Shown one piece after another: positions 1 to 11,500 of a DNA stretch of 64,000 bases. Source of the DNA: Helopsaltes ochotensis. Lineage: Eukaryota > Chordata > Aves > Passeriformes > Locustellidae. The DNA lies in the NCBI GenBank assembly GCA_013400155.1, contig VXBM01000891.1, forward strand, positions 96,387 through 160,386, in the 5' to 3' direction. The translations under genes were made by a program, and so were the position numbers. The notes under the pieces are model-generated. The model was given only the letters and a program-made list of their open reading frames with translations. It was not told the DNA's origin and made no database searches. How positions within the stretch are numbered: the stretch's first letter is position 1; each line of letters starts with the position of its first letter.

Positions 1-1101
1 TCATAGCAGTGCTGTTTGTGTGCAGTGCCCTTCATCTCTCAGCACAGGTTCCACAGCACTGGGTGCTTTAGCCGAGAGCATGAGCAGAGAGATGCCCTTG
101 TCCCCAGTGAAATGGGGGGCAGTGACTGTTGATTGCCATTGGGGACAAAATGTGGTGAGACCTCCGGTCTGAAAATTAAATAACTACCCTGATAGGGAGA
201 TCGGTAGTAGCATTGAAGTAGTTGCCTGATGAATATTTAATATTTTTGTTACACAGGATAGTCAGCTAAAGCTTGTGTAGTGTCATAGCATTTCACGTGC
301 AGGTGACTATTGCTGCCATGAAGATGTTCATGATTCTATTTTATCTTCTGTGAATTCCTAAATATTCCTTTGCAATAATCTGTAGAAGATGGTTTCATTC
401 AGCATTAAATTGTGAGATATCTTTTCACCTCGCAGCATTCACATGTGTCTGTCACACATCCTCAGAGCTTATAGATCCTTCACACTTTCAGGTCTTTACC
501 TTTGTCTGCTGGTTTCACATTCTGACTTCATGAAAATCTATATCCTGTTTATAGAACAGAATTAAAATGCTTGCAGGCTGCTCAAATTAAGTAATGTTTG
601 ATGGCATGTGTTGATCTCAATAGTGCTTTGTTTGCAAAAGTAGAAGCAGAATCTGCAATTAGTTCAGCGTTCTTCAACTGAAGATAAATTACCTCTTTAT
701 ATGCCACTCAGTTGCAGAGAGTAAATGAAAATTGAAAGCTGCATTTCTTGTTTGACTTTCTATCTTCTCCAGGCTTTTATTGCAACTTGTCTGAATTATC
801 CCACAGAACTTCACTTAAAAAAAAGAATAAATTTCCAGTGGTTCCTGCTCAACCGTATAACCCACATTTCCACAGTCGCAGTATTTTCTGAATATGAATG
901 AGCTTTCAGGTGACTTACAACTCTGTTCTAAGTCTTCATTTGAATAGAGACCAACCTACATGTTTGAATAAGTATAGCATGCATGTGTTCTATATGTTAG
1001 TAAAAGGTATATATGCACACAGCACCCCCCATGTTCCAGCTACTTGTAGAATACACATTGTGTATGTAATGTGTGGATGTATTGTGTGCTCATTTACACT
1101 C

Positions 1102-1365
1102 ACAGAATACTCTGAGCTGGAAGGGACCCACCAGGATCATCTAGTCCAGCTCCTGGTCCTGCACAGACCCCAAACAATCCCACCCTGTGCATCCCTGGCA
1201 GCTCTGTCCAAGCTCTCCTGGAGCTCTGGCAGCCTCGGGGCCGTGCCCATTCCCTGGGCAGTGCCAGCACCCTCTGGGGGAAGAGTCTTCCCCTGATATC
1301 CCACCTAACCCTCCCTGGCACAGCTCCAGCCGTTCCCGGGTGCTGTCACAGGGAGCTGAGATCAC
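1102..1365 (-). repeat. CR1 LINE 3' fragment
   Basis: Reads as the reverse complement of the CR1 3' end: it opens with 'cacagaata', then a 'ctggaagggaccca...ggatcatctagtccagctcc' type motif (abbreviated) and the 'gtgcccattccctgggcagtgccagcaccc' type segment (abbreviated). It lies in a CFAP53 intron. It is 5'-truncated, as most avian CR1 copies are, with no ORF left. Confidence 0.85.
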
Positions 1366-1638
1366 TGCTGCCTCTTCACTTCCCCTTGTCAGGAAGTTGA
1401 TTAAAGCTTTTTATACAAATTCAAATCATGCAGCTCATTAATGTTAAAACCTCCATTAAATGAGGCTCTCTGTGGTTCCTTAGGTTCTACAAGGAATTGG
1501 TGTCAGACCAGGAGTATAACTTGGTGTCCTGGGGTTGCTGTGTTTTGAGCTGTGATGAGCTGGGAGCCTGCATTCACCACACACCTCCTTATTGTTTTGA
1601 GACTTTTTAAAAAATAAAACTTTAACGTTGCCTTCCAG

Positions 1639-1942
1639 AAACCAATGTGAGGAGTATCGCATATACTGTAAAAAACGGAATGAGAAGGAACTGGGTGACT
1701 GCCAGCTGGCCCAGCAGACTCTGAAGGAGGTGCTGAAAAAGGAGGAGAAGATGCAGGAGCAGAAGCTGGAAGAGATTTGTGAGAAGGAGCGGTTGGCTAA
1801 GGACCAGGAAGAGGAGCTGAGGGCGCGGGAGGCGGCAGCGCGGATCCAGGAAATGCTGGATGTGCGTGAAGCCCAGGTGGCCGTGCACACCGCTCGCAGA
1901 GAGGAGGAGAAGCAGCAGCAGATAAAGGAGGCTGAACGGCTG
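1639..1942 (+). CDS. CFAP53: CFAP53 internal exon (first one in window)
   Basis: 304 nt, between a pyrimidine-rich acceptor (ccttccag) and donor gtaatt. The first base completes a codon split with an upstream exon, and 101 full codons follow, ending at a codon boundary. The translation starts NQCEEYRIYCKKRNEKE and ends EEKQQQIKEAERL; it is strongly charged and helical with heptad character. It includes EKERLAKDQEEE, matching the EEDRLAK region of vertebrate CFAP53. The in-frame read-through past 1942 is intron. Similarity to human is lower here than in the last exons, so the family call relies partly on the downstream exons in the same frame. Confidence 0.85.
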
Positions 1943-4900
1943 GTAATTTCCATAGTGTTGTGCATTCATGCCTGTGCAGAAGGCCCTTCAGTAATGATAG
2001 GCTTACTAGACATTTAGACTAATCCATACCTTATTTGTATCTTCACTGATTCCATTAGTATCTGAGCCTGTGCTGTTAAGATAAGCCTCTTTTCCAGAGC
2101 TGTGACAAAGGCATTCCCGTTTACAGAGGGAAATACATCTTTTGGAACTCGGCACTATAAAGGGTTTTGGCACTCAGTCTCTAGAGCCTTTGTGGGAAAT
2201 GGAAACATTTTTAAGCTTTTGCCAAATGTCTTTGTAGTCGGTCTCTGTTTAGAGCAACGTAGGACACTTGATGAGGGGAAGGATCAAAAGAGGGTTTGAC
2301 CTTTATTGTCTTCTTTTATATAGTTCTCAGATCCATGCCAGGGATTGGATGAGAGTGTGGCCACCTCTCCAGTTCCACTGGCCCAACTGACAGTCAGTCA
2401 AATGTTTTTTCACTCAGAATGCACGTGATATTAACTAGACAAAATTCCCAAATATCCCTATCTATTGATAGCACCAGCGTGAGAAGAAGAAAAAGCAATG
2501 TACAACATTGAGAATTCTGACTCCACTCTAGAAACTAAGAAACACACCGGAAAGGCTGCAAAAGTCAGGGCAACAGTAGTCTTTTGATTTCCAGTTTCCT
2601 GCAGGATAGCAGGGCAGTCTTGTTTCTAAGCTGAAATATTTATTTGATACATGTATATATTTTAAACAAACTAGCAAGCAGCACCTAAGCTCTCTCACCT
2701 GTTTAGACCTGGCTGCTGTTGAGCCCACATCACAGGGGGCTTTGGCTACCTTGGCCTAACTGCTTGGCCACTGCCCTCATTTCTCATCATCCTTTTCCAT
2801 CTCTCTTGCTGTAGTTTTGCTGGCTTTAGTGCAGCTTGCTAATTCAGTATTCTGTGTTGACTTTGAATTCTGGGAGGCTATTTAGCTCAGACTCAGTCTT
2901 CATTTTGCAGCTATTTACATGAAGAGGCAGAATGATCTCTCAGGATACTCTTCTAGACACTGGAAGCTGCTGCTGGCATGATATATACTTCCCCATTTCA
3001 TAAAAATGAGAGAATAATGGATCTAAAGCTCTGAAAATGCTGGCTGTGAAGCTGTAGAGTCCTTATCCCAAGCTAGACTAATGTTTTGCTTATTTAAAAA
3101 CATGCAGAACAGAATTATTTTCTTGTAACAACTTCTAAGGCACTGCCAAACCTCCCAGGCAAAGAATGCTGCTCCTTAACTGGCCTTTTCAGAAAAGCAC
3201 TATTAGAATAGAAGACTCTGTATCTTCCCGTGGAGACAGCAGCCTGGGGCTCTGTCAAGGAGATACATTTCTGGTGAAGTGGTTGAGTCTCTGAAAAAAT
3301 GAAAACCACCACAGCTTTCTTTGAAGGAGGGTTTCTGTACGGAAAATGGGATGTAATCTGTTCTCAGCAGAAGAGGGATGTGGCAGATGGCCTCGTTACA
3401 AGTTTTTCATTGCAGACTGGTAGCCCCTAATGACCAGGAGTTTCATGTGGATGAATGGACAGCTAAGTGTTTCTTAAAGGTTTCATAAAGGTTTCTCCTG
3501 GTTATTGCAATGAAAATGGAATATTTAGTGAAGGAAAACTCACTCCTCTGGCATGGTAAACCACATGTGTGCACCACAGTATCTCAGAAGTGGATGACAA
3601 ATCAGAGACAGCAATTTTTGCTTTAGTTACATTACCTATATTAGCTGCCTTCCTCCTTTGTCTTATTTTTCCCTTAAAGAATTGTGGTTTTTTGGAAAGG
3701 GATTGACTTCATGTTTTCCTGACTGTAGTTTTATGCGTTTCTGCCGTAGCACTTTGGTCCTGGTTTGCAGGAGGGTGGTTGGTAGCCACTTCTTTGTACA
3801 TTTGCCACGTTGTGTTACCCCCATGAGCAAACGTTCATAGATTCCATTTTTGGCTGCTCTCACACAGCTTCACTGATGTCAGAATTCATCCAAAGACATG
3901 TGCCAACTTGCACAGCAGAATGCTAACTATTTCAGCTTTCTTTCCACCTTTGCTGTTCAAAGCTTTTTGGATTACTAATTCTATTCCTCAAATTATATAT
4001 ATATAGAGTTTAAAAGCTGTTTTACCAGCTTCTGAAAGTGAATTTGACAGTTCAGGCAGATACAAAGTCAGCTTTGGCTCTGAAATACTGTAGGAACCCG
4101 TGGGTGCTTTATGTCCAGCATAAAAAGGGATGTTCTTTGGGGAATGCAGCTTCTGCTTCCATAAGAGGAAGATTAGACATGCTGTTTATGACAAACCTGT
4201 TGAAACATTTTAAAGGACTCATTCACATTACAAAAGAGACATTCAATTTAAAAACAGGTCAACAAAAAACTGTGTGCCTTCGAGACAGCTGAAGCATGGT
4301 TTCTGAGATAATACAATGCTAATGATGATCACATCTTGTGTTATGACTATGTTTCAGTGCAGTTGTGCTTGTACACTTTTTCAATTGCAAGATGTCCAGA
4401 AATTACGCTTATAAATTACCTAATGATGCTACTTTTGAATTTTTTTGGTGCTAAATAATCTTGAATATTCAAATACTTATTTCATCTCAAATACTCATTT
4501 CTGATTTGTCATTGCCTCTTTTTTAAGAACTCAGTTTCATGGAACATTTTTTCAGTCTAAGGTGGAATCCCAATATGAAGTGGGATGATTTAAAACCGTG
4601 AAAATTCAGTAACTGCCCATCAGAACATAAGGATCCAATCACCGACTTGGTGCAGCCTTATGACTGGTAGAGGTGTAGTGCTCTGAACACCCAGCACAGG
4701 CACAGGACAGATAATATCCACAGAAACAGCAGACACACGTGGCCCTGTTATTTGTCAGTGCTTATGAGCACTTAGATATAGATCAAATGTGCTGCATGAT
4801 AATGATTTCCCTAAAGAGATGGCTCTCTCTGCGTGAAACATTTGGAAAACACCAGGCACAAACCAGTTTTTGTATTGAAGTGCATGTGATAATTACAGAT

Positions 4901-5085
4901 AAAAATCCTGAATTCTAATGAACAGTATGCTAAGATGTTCAGGCTTTACCAGGTCTAATGGATGACACTAATTCTGTGTTGCCAGCTAGGCTTTGCTCTT
5001 CAATGCTGCAATAAACAAACTCTAGCTGCCATTTAGTTTGAAGCTATGCAGTGATTTTACAAGCTGGCTACTTTTATCCTTGTAG
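1943..5085 (+). other. CFAP53: CFAP53 intron
   Basis: GT (gtaatt) to AG (ttgtag), 3143 bp. It holds one solo LTR (2240-2575, described separately). Apart from that I see AT-rich unique sequence and no conserved ORF or RNA gene. Confidence 0.8.
2240..2575 (-). mobile_element. Solo LTR of an endogenous retrovirus (copy C)
   Basis: About 336 bp, flanked by a perfect 6-bp direct repeat GTAGTC (2234-2239 and 2576-2581). Read on the minus strand it begins TGTTGCCCTGAC, has a TATA-like tatataa segment, and an AATAAA signal (TTTATT on + at 2302-2307). The same family occurs twice at 60092-60761. A 6-bp duplication is typical of ERVK-like (class II) integrase. No internal gag/pol/env sequence remains, so this is a solo LTR left by recombination. 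The 3' terminal bases (GAGACC on the LTR strand) depart from the usual CA end, and the exact border is inferred from the duplication. Confidence 0.75.
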
Positions 5086-5304
5086 AAAGAAGAGATGCAT
5101 CGGCTTACAGAAGAAAATGAAGAGCTTGAGAGAAAGAAGCAACATCAGCAGAAGGAACGCAGGGAGATGTTGCTCAAAGCAGTGCGAGACAAGAAGAAGC
5201 ATCTTGATGCAGAAAAGAAAATGCAACTTGATGAAGAGAAGAAAAACTTGGAAAAAAATTTTGAGGACTCCGACAGGGAACATACGGAGACAATTAAAAA
5301 AAAA
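5086..5304 (+). CDS. CFAP53: CFAP53 internal exon
   Basis: 219 nt = 73 codons, phase 0 at both ends; acceptor cttgtag, donor gtaagg. It starts KEEMHRLTEENEELERKK and ends REHTETIKKK. Nearly every residue is charged or polar, with leucine/methionine spacing of a coiled coil. The exon lies within the trichoplein/CFAP53-type helix that runs along the ciliary doublet lumen in this family. The frame joins directly to CTG at 1942 upstream and CAA at 6207 downstream. Confidence 0.88.
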
Positions 5305-6206
5305 GTAAGGTGTTTCATTGTGAAACTGCGGGGCGATACCTCATCTTGACTAGTTCTGTGGCCCTGTGAGCTGCACAGGGTAAGAGAGAACAGACACAAG
5401 CCCTTCTCCCTGAACGAGATAATTCTTTTGTTGAACAGCCTGTTGCCTCTCCTCCTGCCAGTGCTCTGCATTGTTGCAGATTTTGTCCCTCCATGCTGAT
5501 TTCACTGTGTATAAATCACCTGAGCTTTATCATCCTGACACTGAGTGGACATAATAGAGGCTGGAAAACTATTTTTTGTTTGATGGATGTAGTAAATATT
5601 TGTAACTGCAGAAGAAAGGAAATATTTAACTTACTATAATTAATGGATACTAAAAAACTCTAAAATATTTTAAAACTATATATAGGTAGATGCAAACTCT
5701 TATGTTTTATTTCTTGGAGACGCCATGAATCAATGGATATGTCTGTCATTTCCTGAAGTTAAAACAAGTAAATCGTCCAACTTCAGTGTGCAAATGAGTC
5801 TCAGGGTATTTAGGACACAGGAGAGAGGTGTTTAGAAGCTCATGTGGGTTAGGAAAGTAGTATCAACTCAATTTTAAAACTTTGCTGCAGAATTACAGGA
5901 GTGGATTAATGTAATGTAATGTAATGTAATGCAGGTGACACTGGAGTAGCCTGGTCAGCTGTGGAAAATCTGTAAAATGGGTGTGTTGTAGGCAGCTGAG
6001 CTGCTGTGGGGAAAGGGATCACTCTCTATTTGTCCTGTTGCCTGGCCAGGTGGAGGATTCTGAGCAGTTCTTTCCCATGGCAGGTTTTGGAATGGAGTTC
6101 TGGGCTCTCAGCTCCCACATTGGCTGTGAACCTCCACTTCTCTTCAGGCTTTGAAAAGCTTCTTTAACTAATTTACTCAGGTCTGCAAATGTCTGTATGT
6201 TTGCAG
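5305..6206 (+). other. CFAP53: CFAP53 intron with TAATG microsatellite
   Basis: 902 bp, gtaagg to tttgcag. It contains a pentanucleotide microsatellite (TAATG)5 at 5907-5931. Nothing else recognisable. Confidence 0.8.
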
Positions 6207-6423
6207 CAAGCATTGTTGCAGGAGCAGCTTACTTACCTGGATCATCTGGCGGAACAGCTGAGGAAGGAGAAGGAGCAAGAAAGAGAAGATGAGGAGATCC
6301 TCAAGGAAGAGAGGGATCGGGCTTGGGCCGAGAGGGTTGAGAAAATGAAACAAGAGAGGGAGGCCCGATTTCAGCTGCTGAGAGATATCGCGCACACAAG
6401 GCAGTTGCAGGTGGAGGAGAAGT
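6207..6423 (+). CDS. CFAP53: CFAP53 internal exon
   Basis: 217 nt: 72 codons plus one base. Acceptor tttgcag; donor chosen at AAGT|gtaagt, because only this site makes the split codon (T+TG = Leu) and keeps the next exon in frame. Starts QALLQEQLTYLDHLAEQLRK and ends RQLQVEEK-L. The tail RQLQVEEKL aligns gap-free with RKLQVQEKL of human CFAP53, one of the best-conserved points. Coiled coil throughout, with one Trp (RAWAERVEKMK). Confidence 0.92.
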
Positions 6424-6853
6424 GTAAGTGGTCAGACACACATCTGGGCAGAGGCAGCACAGCAGCCTGCTGCTGGGAGCAACATCTGGCCCAGCACACA
6501 CTGTGTGATAGAGTGGACAACAATGTGACCCTCCCTGGACCTGTTCCCAAAACGCACGCTAATTCCCCATTGCCATCACCAGAGCAAAGCCTAGTGAAGT
6601 AAGGGTTCCATGGGCAAACAGTCATTATTATTAATTACATTAATATGAGGTCCTGAATGTGAAAAATTTCCAGTTCTGAGTGGATGAGAAACAAACAAGC
6701 TGAGAATACGCTTGCTGTTGTTTGTGTGGCTCTTCAGAAACAACAAAACTCAAGCGTGCTATTTAGGCTGCTTAGCCCAAATGCAGCCTCACTGTCCCTT
6801 CAAGCTCAGCAAAGCTGTTACCTTCTAAAAGGATTTTTTGTTTTGTTTTCTAG
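6424..6853 (+). other. CFAP53: CFAP53 intron
   Basis: 430 bp, gtaagt to ttttctag. No repeat or ORF of note. Confidence 0.8.
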
Positions 6854-6956
6854 TGCTGAAAAAAGCAGAGAGGAAAAAAGAGATTGCTAAAGAGAAGAAG
6901 GCAATGGCTGAAGCAATCAGAGAATTCGAACGTGAAGAGGAAGAAAAACGTATAAG
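6854..6956 (+). CDS. CFAP53: CFAP53 penultimate exon
   Basis: 103 nt between tttctag and gtattt. It completes a Leu codon, encodes 33 codons (LKKAERKKEIAKEKK through FEREEEEKRI) and leaves AG of a split Arg codon. It corresponds without gaps to the REAKEQEERAMEQK...EEKENFARR stretch of human CFAP53. The donor gtattt is weak, but it is the only one that keeps the frame into the last exon. Confidence 0.9.
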
Positions 6957-8370
6957 GTATTTTACTTCTAGGTCATCAGTTAATTTCTTTGCAGATCAAT
7001 CTTTTAAACTTGTGAGCAAGCTGTTTCTTTTTTTCTGATAACTCTAGAACACTGGGTGGATTTCCTTCTGTTTAGAGAGGCTTTCCCACCCTGCACCTTA
7101 TCAGTTCCAATGCTCAATAGCAGACTGGTAATACTGTAGCTGGTATTAAGTCATTAATTCGGAGCTCAGAAAATAGTGGTGCACATCCTTGTGTTTGTCT
7201 TTCTGGATTGTCATGTGACTTACATCAATGACATTTCCTAAACACATCCGCTCGTACTCTGAGCTGTTGTTACGAGTGGCAGAAGTCTGGGGAGGAGGAT
7301 CAATAATGAAAGCTTTGTTTGTTGCTGCCCCAGGAGAACAAGTGTGTCCGGGCTTATTGTTAAACTCCACCCACAGACATCCCTTGAACAATCCTGTGTC
7401 GAGCACCAAAACACCAGGCTGCAGCATGTAACCCGGCTGCACGGGGCTCTCACAGTGCCTCTGGATGAGCCGATCCTTACACGCAGTAGCTGGAATGTTC
7501 CTCTGGGTGTCATGCAAAGCCTTGGGCAAAGGGCCTTGGCGCACTAACTCCTCTTTTGTACTCCTGCCCTTTCTCCACTCTTGTCCCTGAGATACAAGTA
7601 GCTCCTTCCCCAGCCGGTATCTGTTGTATTCTCTGAGGGCTTTATTGGGAACAATCTCCTGGCTGTGGCAGAAATGTCACCCTTGTGAAGGAAATACACT
7701 GGGCTCCAGCTGGGATGTGCTCCACTTAGCAGAGATGGCACTCAGCAGTGTCAGGAAGGGTTTGTGGCTCAGCTCTCTTGAGTTAGTACACAAGTCCTGA
7801 CTACTCTGATGGCATTTAAGTGTCTGTGTGGCTCCTGCTCCAGGAGGGCCTGGACACGTAAGATTTCCTCTGCTTCTCCAGAGGGTAATGAAAGCAGTAC
7901 ACGAGTCCTGAGGTGGAATGGAAGATGGATTTCTTCCGACAGCCACTTCCAGGAGTATCAGTGCAGCAGAGACTTGTTCTTCCCAGAAGGAGGGTGAGGA
8001 TGGGTGTCGGCAGCAGCCCTGAGCCCGAGCCAGGGACAGACTGAGACCCAGCACCCTCAGCTCTATCCTCTCACCACGGCTGTGAGGAGCAGGGAAGGCA
8101 CGCTGATTGCAGGGAGTTGTTCTTTCCCTCTTTCTGTTCAAGCACCAGTTTTACAGTCTGCTTTACAGGATACAACAGGGTGCAGTTAATTCTCTGAAGA
8201 ACATAAGGGGAGCATGTAGCATTTGGTTAACAGTTATTCTTAACTGCTAAAAGGAGCTTTGAATGGTTCTTTAGTCTAAGCTCGAATGCTAACAGATCAC
8301 ATAATAATAGTAATAAAGTTTATTCATTTTACCCACACTGCTGAAATAACCTATTCGTTGGCATTTCCAG
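6957..8370 (+). other. CFAP53: CFAP53 last intron
   Basis: 1414 bp, gtattt to tttccag. GC-richer than the other CFAP53 introns in its middle. Several chance ORFs occur on both strands, but none shows a recognisable protein. Confidence 0.75.
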
Positions 8371-8590
8371 AAAAGCACAGAAGGCCAAAGAATACAGAGA
8401 CCAGCTCATATCTCAAATTGCCCAGCAACAGCGGCTCCAAAAAGCTGAGGAAGAGGAGAGGAAGAAAGAACATGAATCAAATATGGAAGCAGAGAGAAAG
8501 TACCAAGAAAGAGTACAGTTCATTCTGTCAATGCCCACCGAGTCTGTACTAAAGCTCCCCACAAAGAAAGCACTAATGCCTGACTCTTAA
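8371..8590 (+). CDS. CFAP53: CFAP53 terminal exon with stop
   Basis: 220 nt. It completes the split Arg (AG+A), encodes 72 more residues and ends with TAA at 8588-8590. The start, KAQKAKEYRDQLISQIAQQQ, matches the conserved AQEYRKQLQMQIAYQQQ segment of human CFAP53. The last 20 or so residues, MPTESVLKLPTKKALMPDS, are non-helical and diverge from mammals. The exon length equals that of the human last exon (about 73 codons), so the C-terminus is not truncated. Confidence 0.95.
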
Positions 8591-11500
8591 GGGCATCACT
8601 CATATTTTAGCTCACTCAATTGCCTTTAAAACATTTTCTTAGGATGCTTACACCTGACTTGAGTTGGAAGAACCCTCTCCACTGTGATACTCAAAACATT
8701 TAATTGGAAATTACAAGAAACATAGTATTTTAAAGTTCATTTTTCCCCTGTGGAATTTTTTTTGACAAACCTGATCCAATCCAAAGTGCTTGACATTTTA
8801 ATTTAAGAATACTGTCTGCCCTCTGCAATATAATAGTGTATTATTATGACATGAACAATCCACAGGCATTCTTTTAAATTTGCACAAAGAAAATTTGTAG
8901 AAATCTTTATTAAAATGCCTTTCAAACTGAAAATTCTTTTCTTTGTATTTAGATACCAAATATAAAACTCTGAATATATTTTACTGTGAGGTGAACATTA
9001 AAAAGCTGATATTCTTTTGCATAGATTCTGGCAGTTGTTGAATGACCTGTGGAATACTGGAGTCCCAAGTCTGTGAGTCCTCTGCTTGGGCAGAATTAAG
9101 TATGCAGGGCTGAAGTTAGAGGTGTCTCCTGAAAGGGTTTATTCTCTGTAATTTTCATGGCACCTCTGCCTCTCTGGGCTTCCTTGGATCACCACACCCT
9201 GAGCCCATGGAATGTGGGGCCGGAGCACCACCACCATTTTAAGACAGCAGCACAGAAGCTGGCTGGATGTCCCCAGCAAGGTGTTGGTGGGTTTTGGCAC
9301 TCACTGGCCTCTCTGCTCCCATCCCAGTGGCCAGCTTGTCCCTAATGCAGGAGGAGCAGTGGGTGTCATGGGTAGGAGTGACCCAGCTGCTCCCCACGGT
9401 GCTGCCCTTGACCAGCTCCTTGCTATGTATTCCATTAGTATTTCCTCTGTCCTATTCAGAGGAGGGAAGTGAAGAATCCATGTAAAACCTCCCATCCTTT
9501 CTTGCTCACAGACTTTGTGGCATTTGGAAATGTGTTATGTTATTTTTTTTTCATTTTTCCATATGAGTCTTTCCTGCTGCCTATCTGCAGCTGTTTCTCT
9601 CTCCTTCAGCTTTTCAGCCTCTGCCATCCTTCCTTCAACTCCTGCTTTTTCACCCTTTTCTTCCAAAACTTCCATCTTTTGCTAACCACTTGCTCTGCCA
9701 TTCTTGTCCTCCCACCCTCCTTTTCAGCACGTGTCTCCCTGTTGGCAAACCAGGTTGTGTTTTTGTTATGTCAGAAGGGATGCACAGAGGAGCTGATAAA
9801 TAGCTGGGATCAGAGCTCAGGAGCGCCAGGTCCCAGACATCTTGGAACAAATCGGGAATAAACACCCCCCAAAGTTGTGTCCTCTTGGTTTAAAGCAGAC
9901 ACCAAGTTGACAAACGCTTTTTTTGTCCCCTGTGGAGAAAAAGGCCAGGTGGAGATGCATTAATCTGAAACAGTATCAGTGTTCTTTCAGCAACCCAGCT
10001 AATTCTGGGTGTCAGTGGTGGAAGAACCTGGCCCTGCTGAGTGAAAAGGAGTGTGGTGGGATTTTATCGTTGCTTACAGACAAAACTTCCTGAGTCACCA
10101 GATAGGAGAGAGACACAAATCCACTGGAACTGTTTCCATCCCAACAAAGGGAACCAGACCGACCAGAGCAGTGCTTCTCATGGCTTGTTCCTTGGATTCC
10201 TTGGATCCAAACAGGTTGTCCTACAGGTGCTGAGGAAGGAAGCTTCCAAGAAGGTGAAACATCAGGCTGGCAGCCAGGATGTCGAGCCCTTACACGGTGC
10301 TTTTCAGCAGCCATCTCCAAAGCTACACTGGGGACATCAGAGCTGCTCCTGTTCTGTAGGTGGGAAAGACCATCCCACATAAAGGAAATAGTTTCATCAG
10401 TGCAGAGAGCTGAGGTAGTCATAGGTCTGTGCTCTCACCACTGAGTCAAATTGGCAGAATGATTAAGAGATTAATTTCCTGGTCTGCTGCAGACTCCTGG
10501 AGTAGCCCGTGCAAGCAATGTAGATTTTCCTTTACTATTGTGACCTCTCTTTGAAAAATGAAGATAATAGCACATTCAGAATTCCAGGATTAATTAAAGC
10601 ATGTTATTAAAGGCTGTGACATTTGTTGGGTACACCCGATATGAGAGATAAAAAAAAATACCACGTTGGTGAGCTTTGTGAATTCAAGTCATCCAGAACC
10701 ATAATAAATCTCCTTTTTAAATAAAATAATAACTCAGAAGAGGTGGTCAGAGCTATCAAACATTTATAGAGCGTCTGAGCTCCTGCTCCTGGAGGCAAAT
10801 TTCCTCTGCAGTGAACATGAGGTCTGCACAAGATTAAAAGATCAGACTGGAAGAAGTTTGCCTTCAGCAGGAGTGAATTCCCATGGGATAACGGGCAGCT
10901 AAACTCTTCTGAGAGAAAACTGTTGCTGGATGAACATGTTGCTGGGGCTGAACCTTTTGCTGCCAAGTGCTTTATAGGATTCGGGTCGGTCCAGAAGGAC
11001 TGATGAGGCCGGGTGCGTCAGAGCCTCCCTGAGAGGCACCTTCCTGCTGCCCCTAACAGATGAGTGATGCAGTAAGAATGATTTTCTCTGTCAAGGCCGA
11101 AAGGTTTCCTTAATCCTGCTGATTTCCACCTTCTTGCAGCTCCTTGGATCTCCTCGCAGTAAGCTGGGCAAATAGGGCACCAAGCAGAACGTGGTCGTGC
11201 CTTTGCCTGCCTCGGGCCAGCGCTCACGTTACACTTCCGACTGAGAGGTCATCAGGCAGTAACGAGCCAAACTCATCTGGGATTGTGGCTTGCAGGTGCT
11301 GCCGGGAACCTCCGGAGCGCTAGCTGCCGCTCCTGAAATCCTGTGGCATTTCCTGCCCCAGTGAGCAACCCTGCAGGCAAACCAGCTATTAAACCCGAGC
11401 GCAGGGACACCACTGGTGAGGGAAGCAGCCTGGCTCGGGCTTGAGCTTGCCCTGCACCAGGGCTCTGAGCCTCGCAGAGACACAACCACTGGCATTTGGA

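Larger units (their letters stand above)
1..8590 (+). other. CFAP53: CFAP53 gene, 3' part (five terminal exons)
   Basis: The five exons at 1639-1942, 5086-5304, 6207-6423, 6854-6956 and 8371-8590 all have AG/GT borders and join in one open frame of 353 residues ending in TAA. The product is almost entirely charged coiled coil (Glu/Lys/Arg/Gln rich), as in cilia- and flagella-associated protein 53, whose members are about 510 residues. About 160 N-terminal residues are therefore encoded before the window. CFAP53 is known as a microtubule inner protein of motile cilia and a centriolar-satellite protein needed for left-right asymmetry. The identification rests on residue similarity to the family, very clear in the last three exons, and on MYO5B following on the same strand, as in human. 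Positions 1-1638 are intron. Confidence 0.9.
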
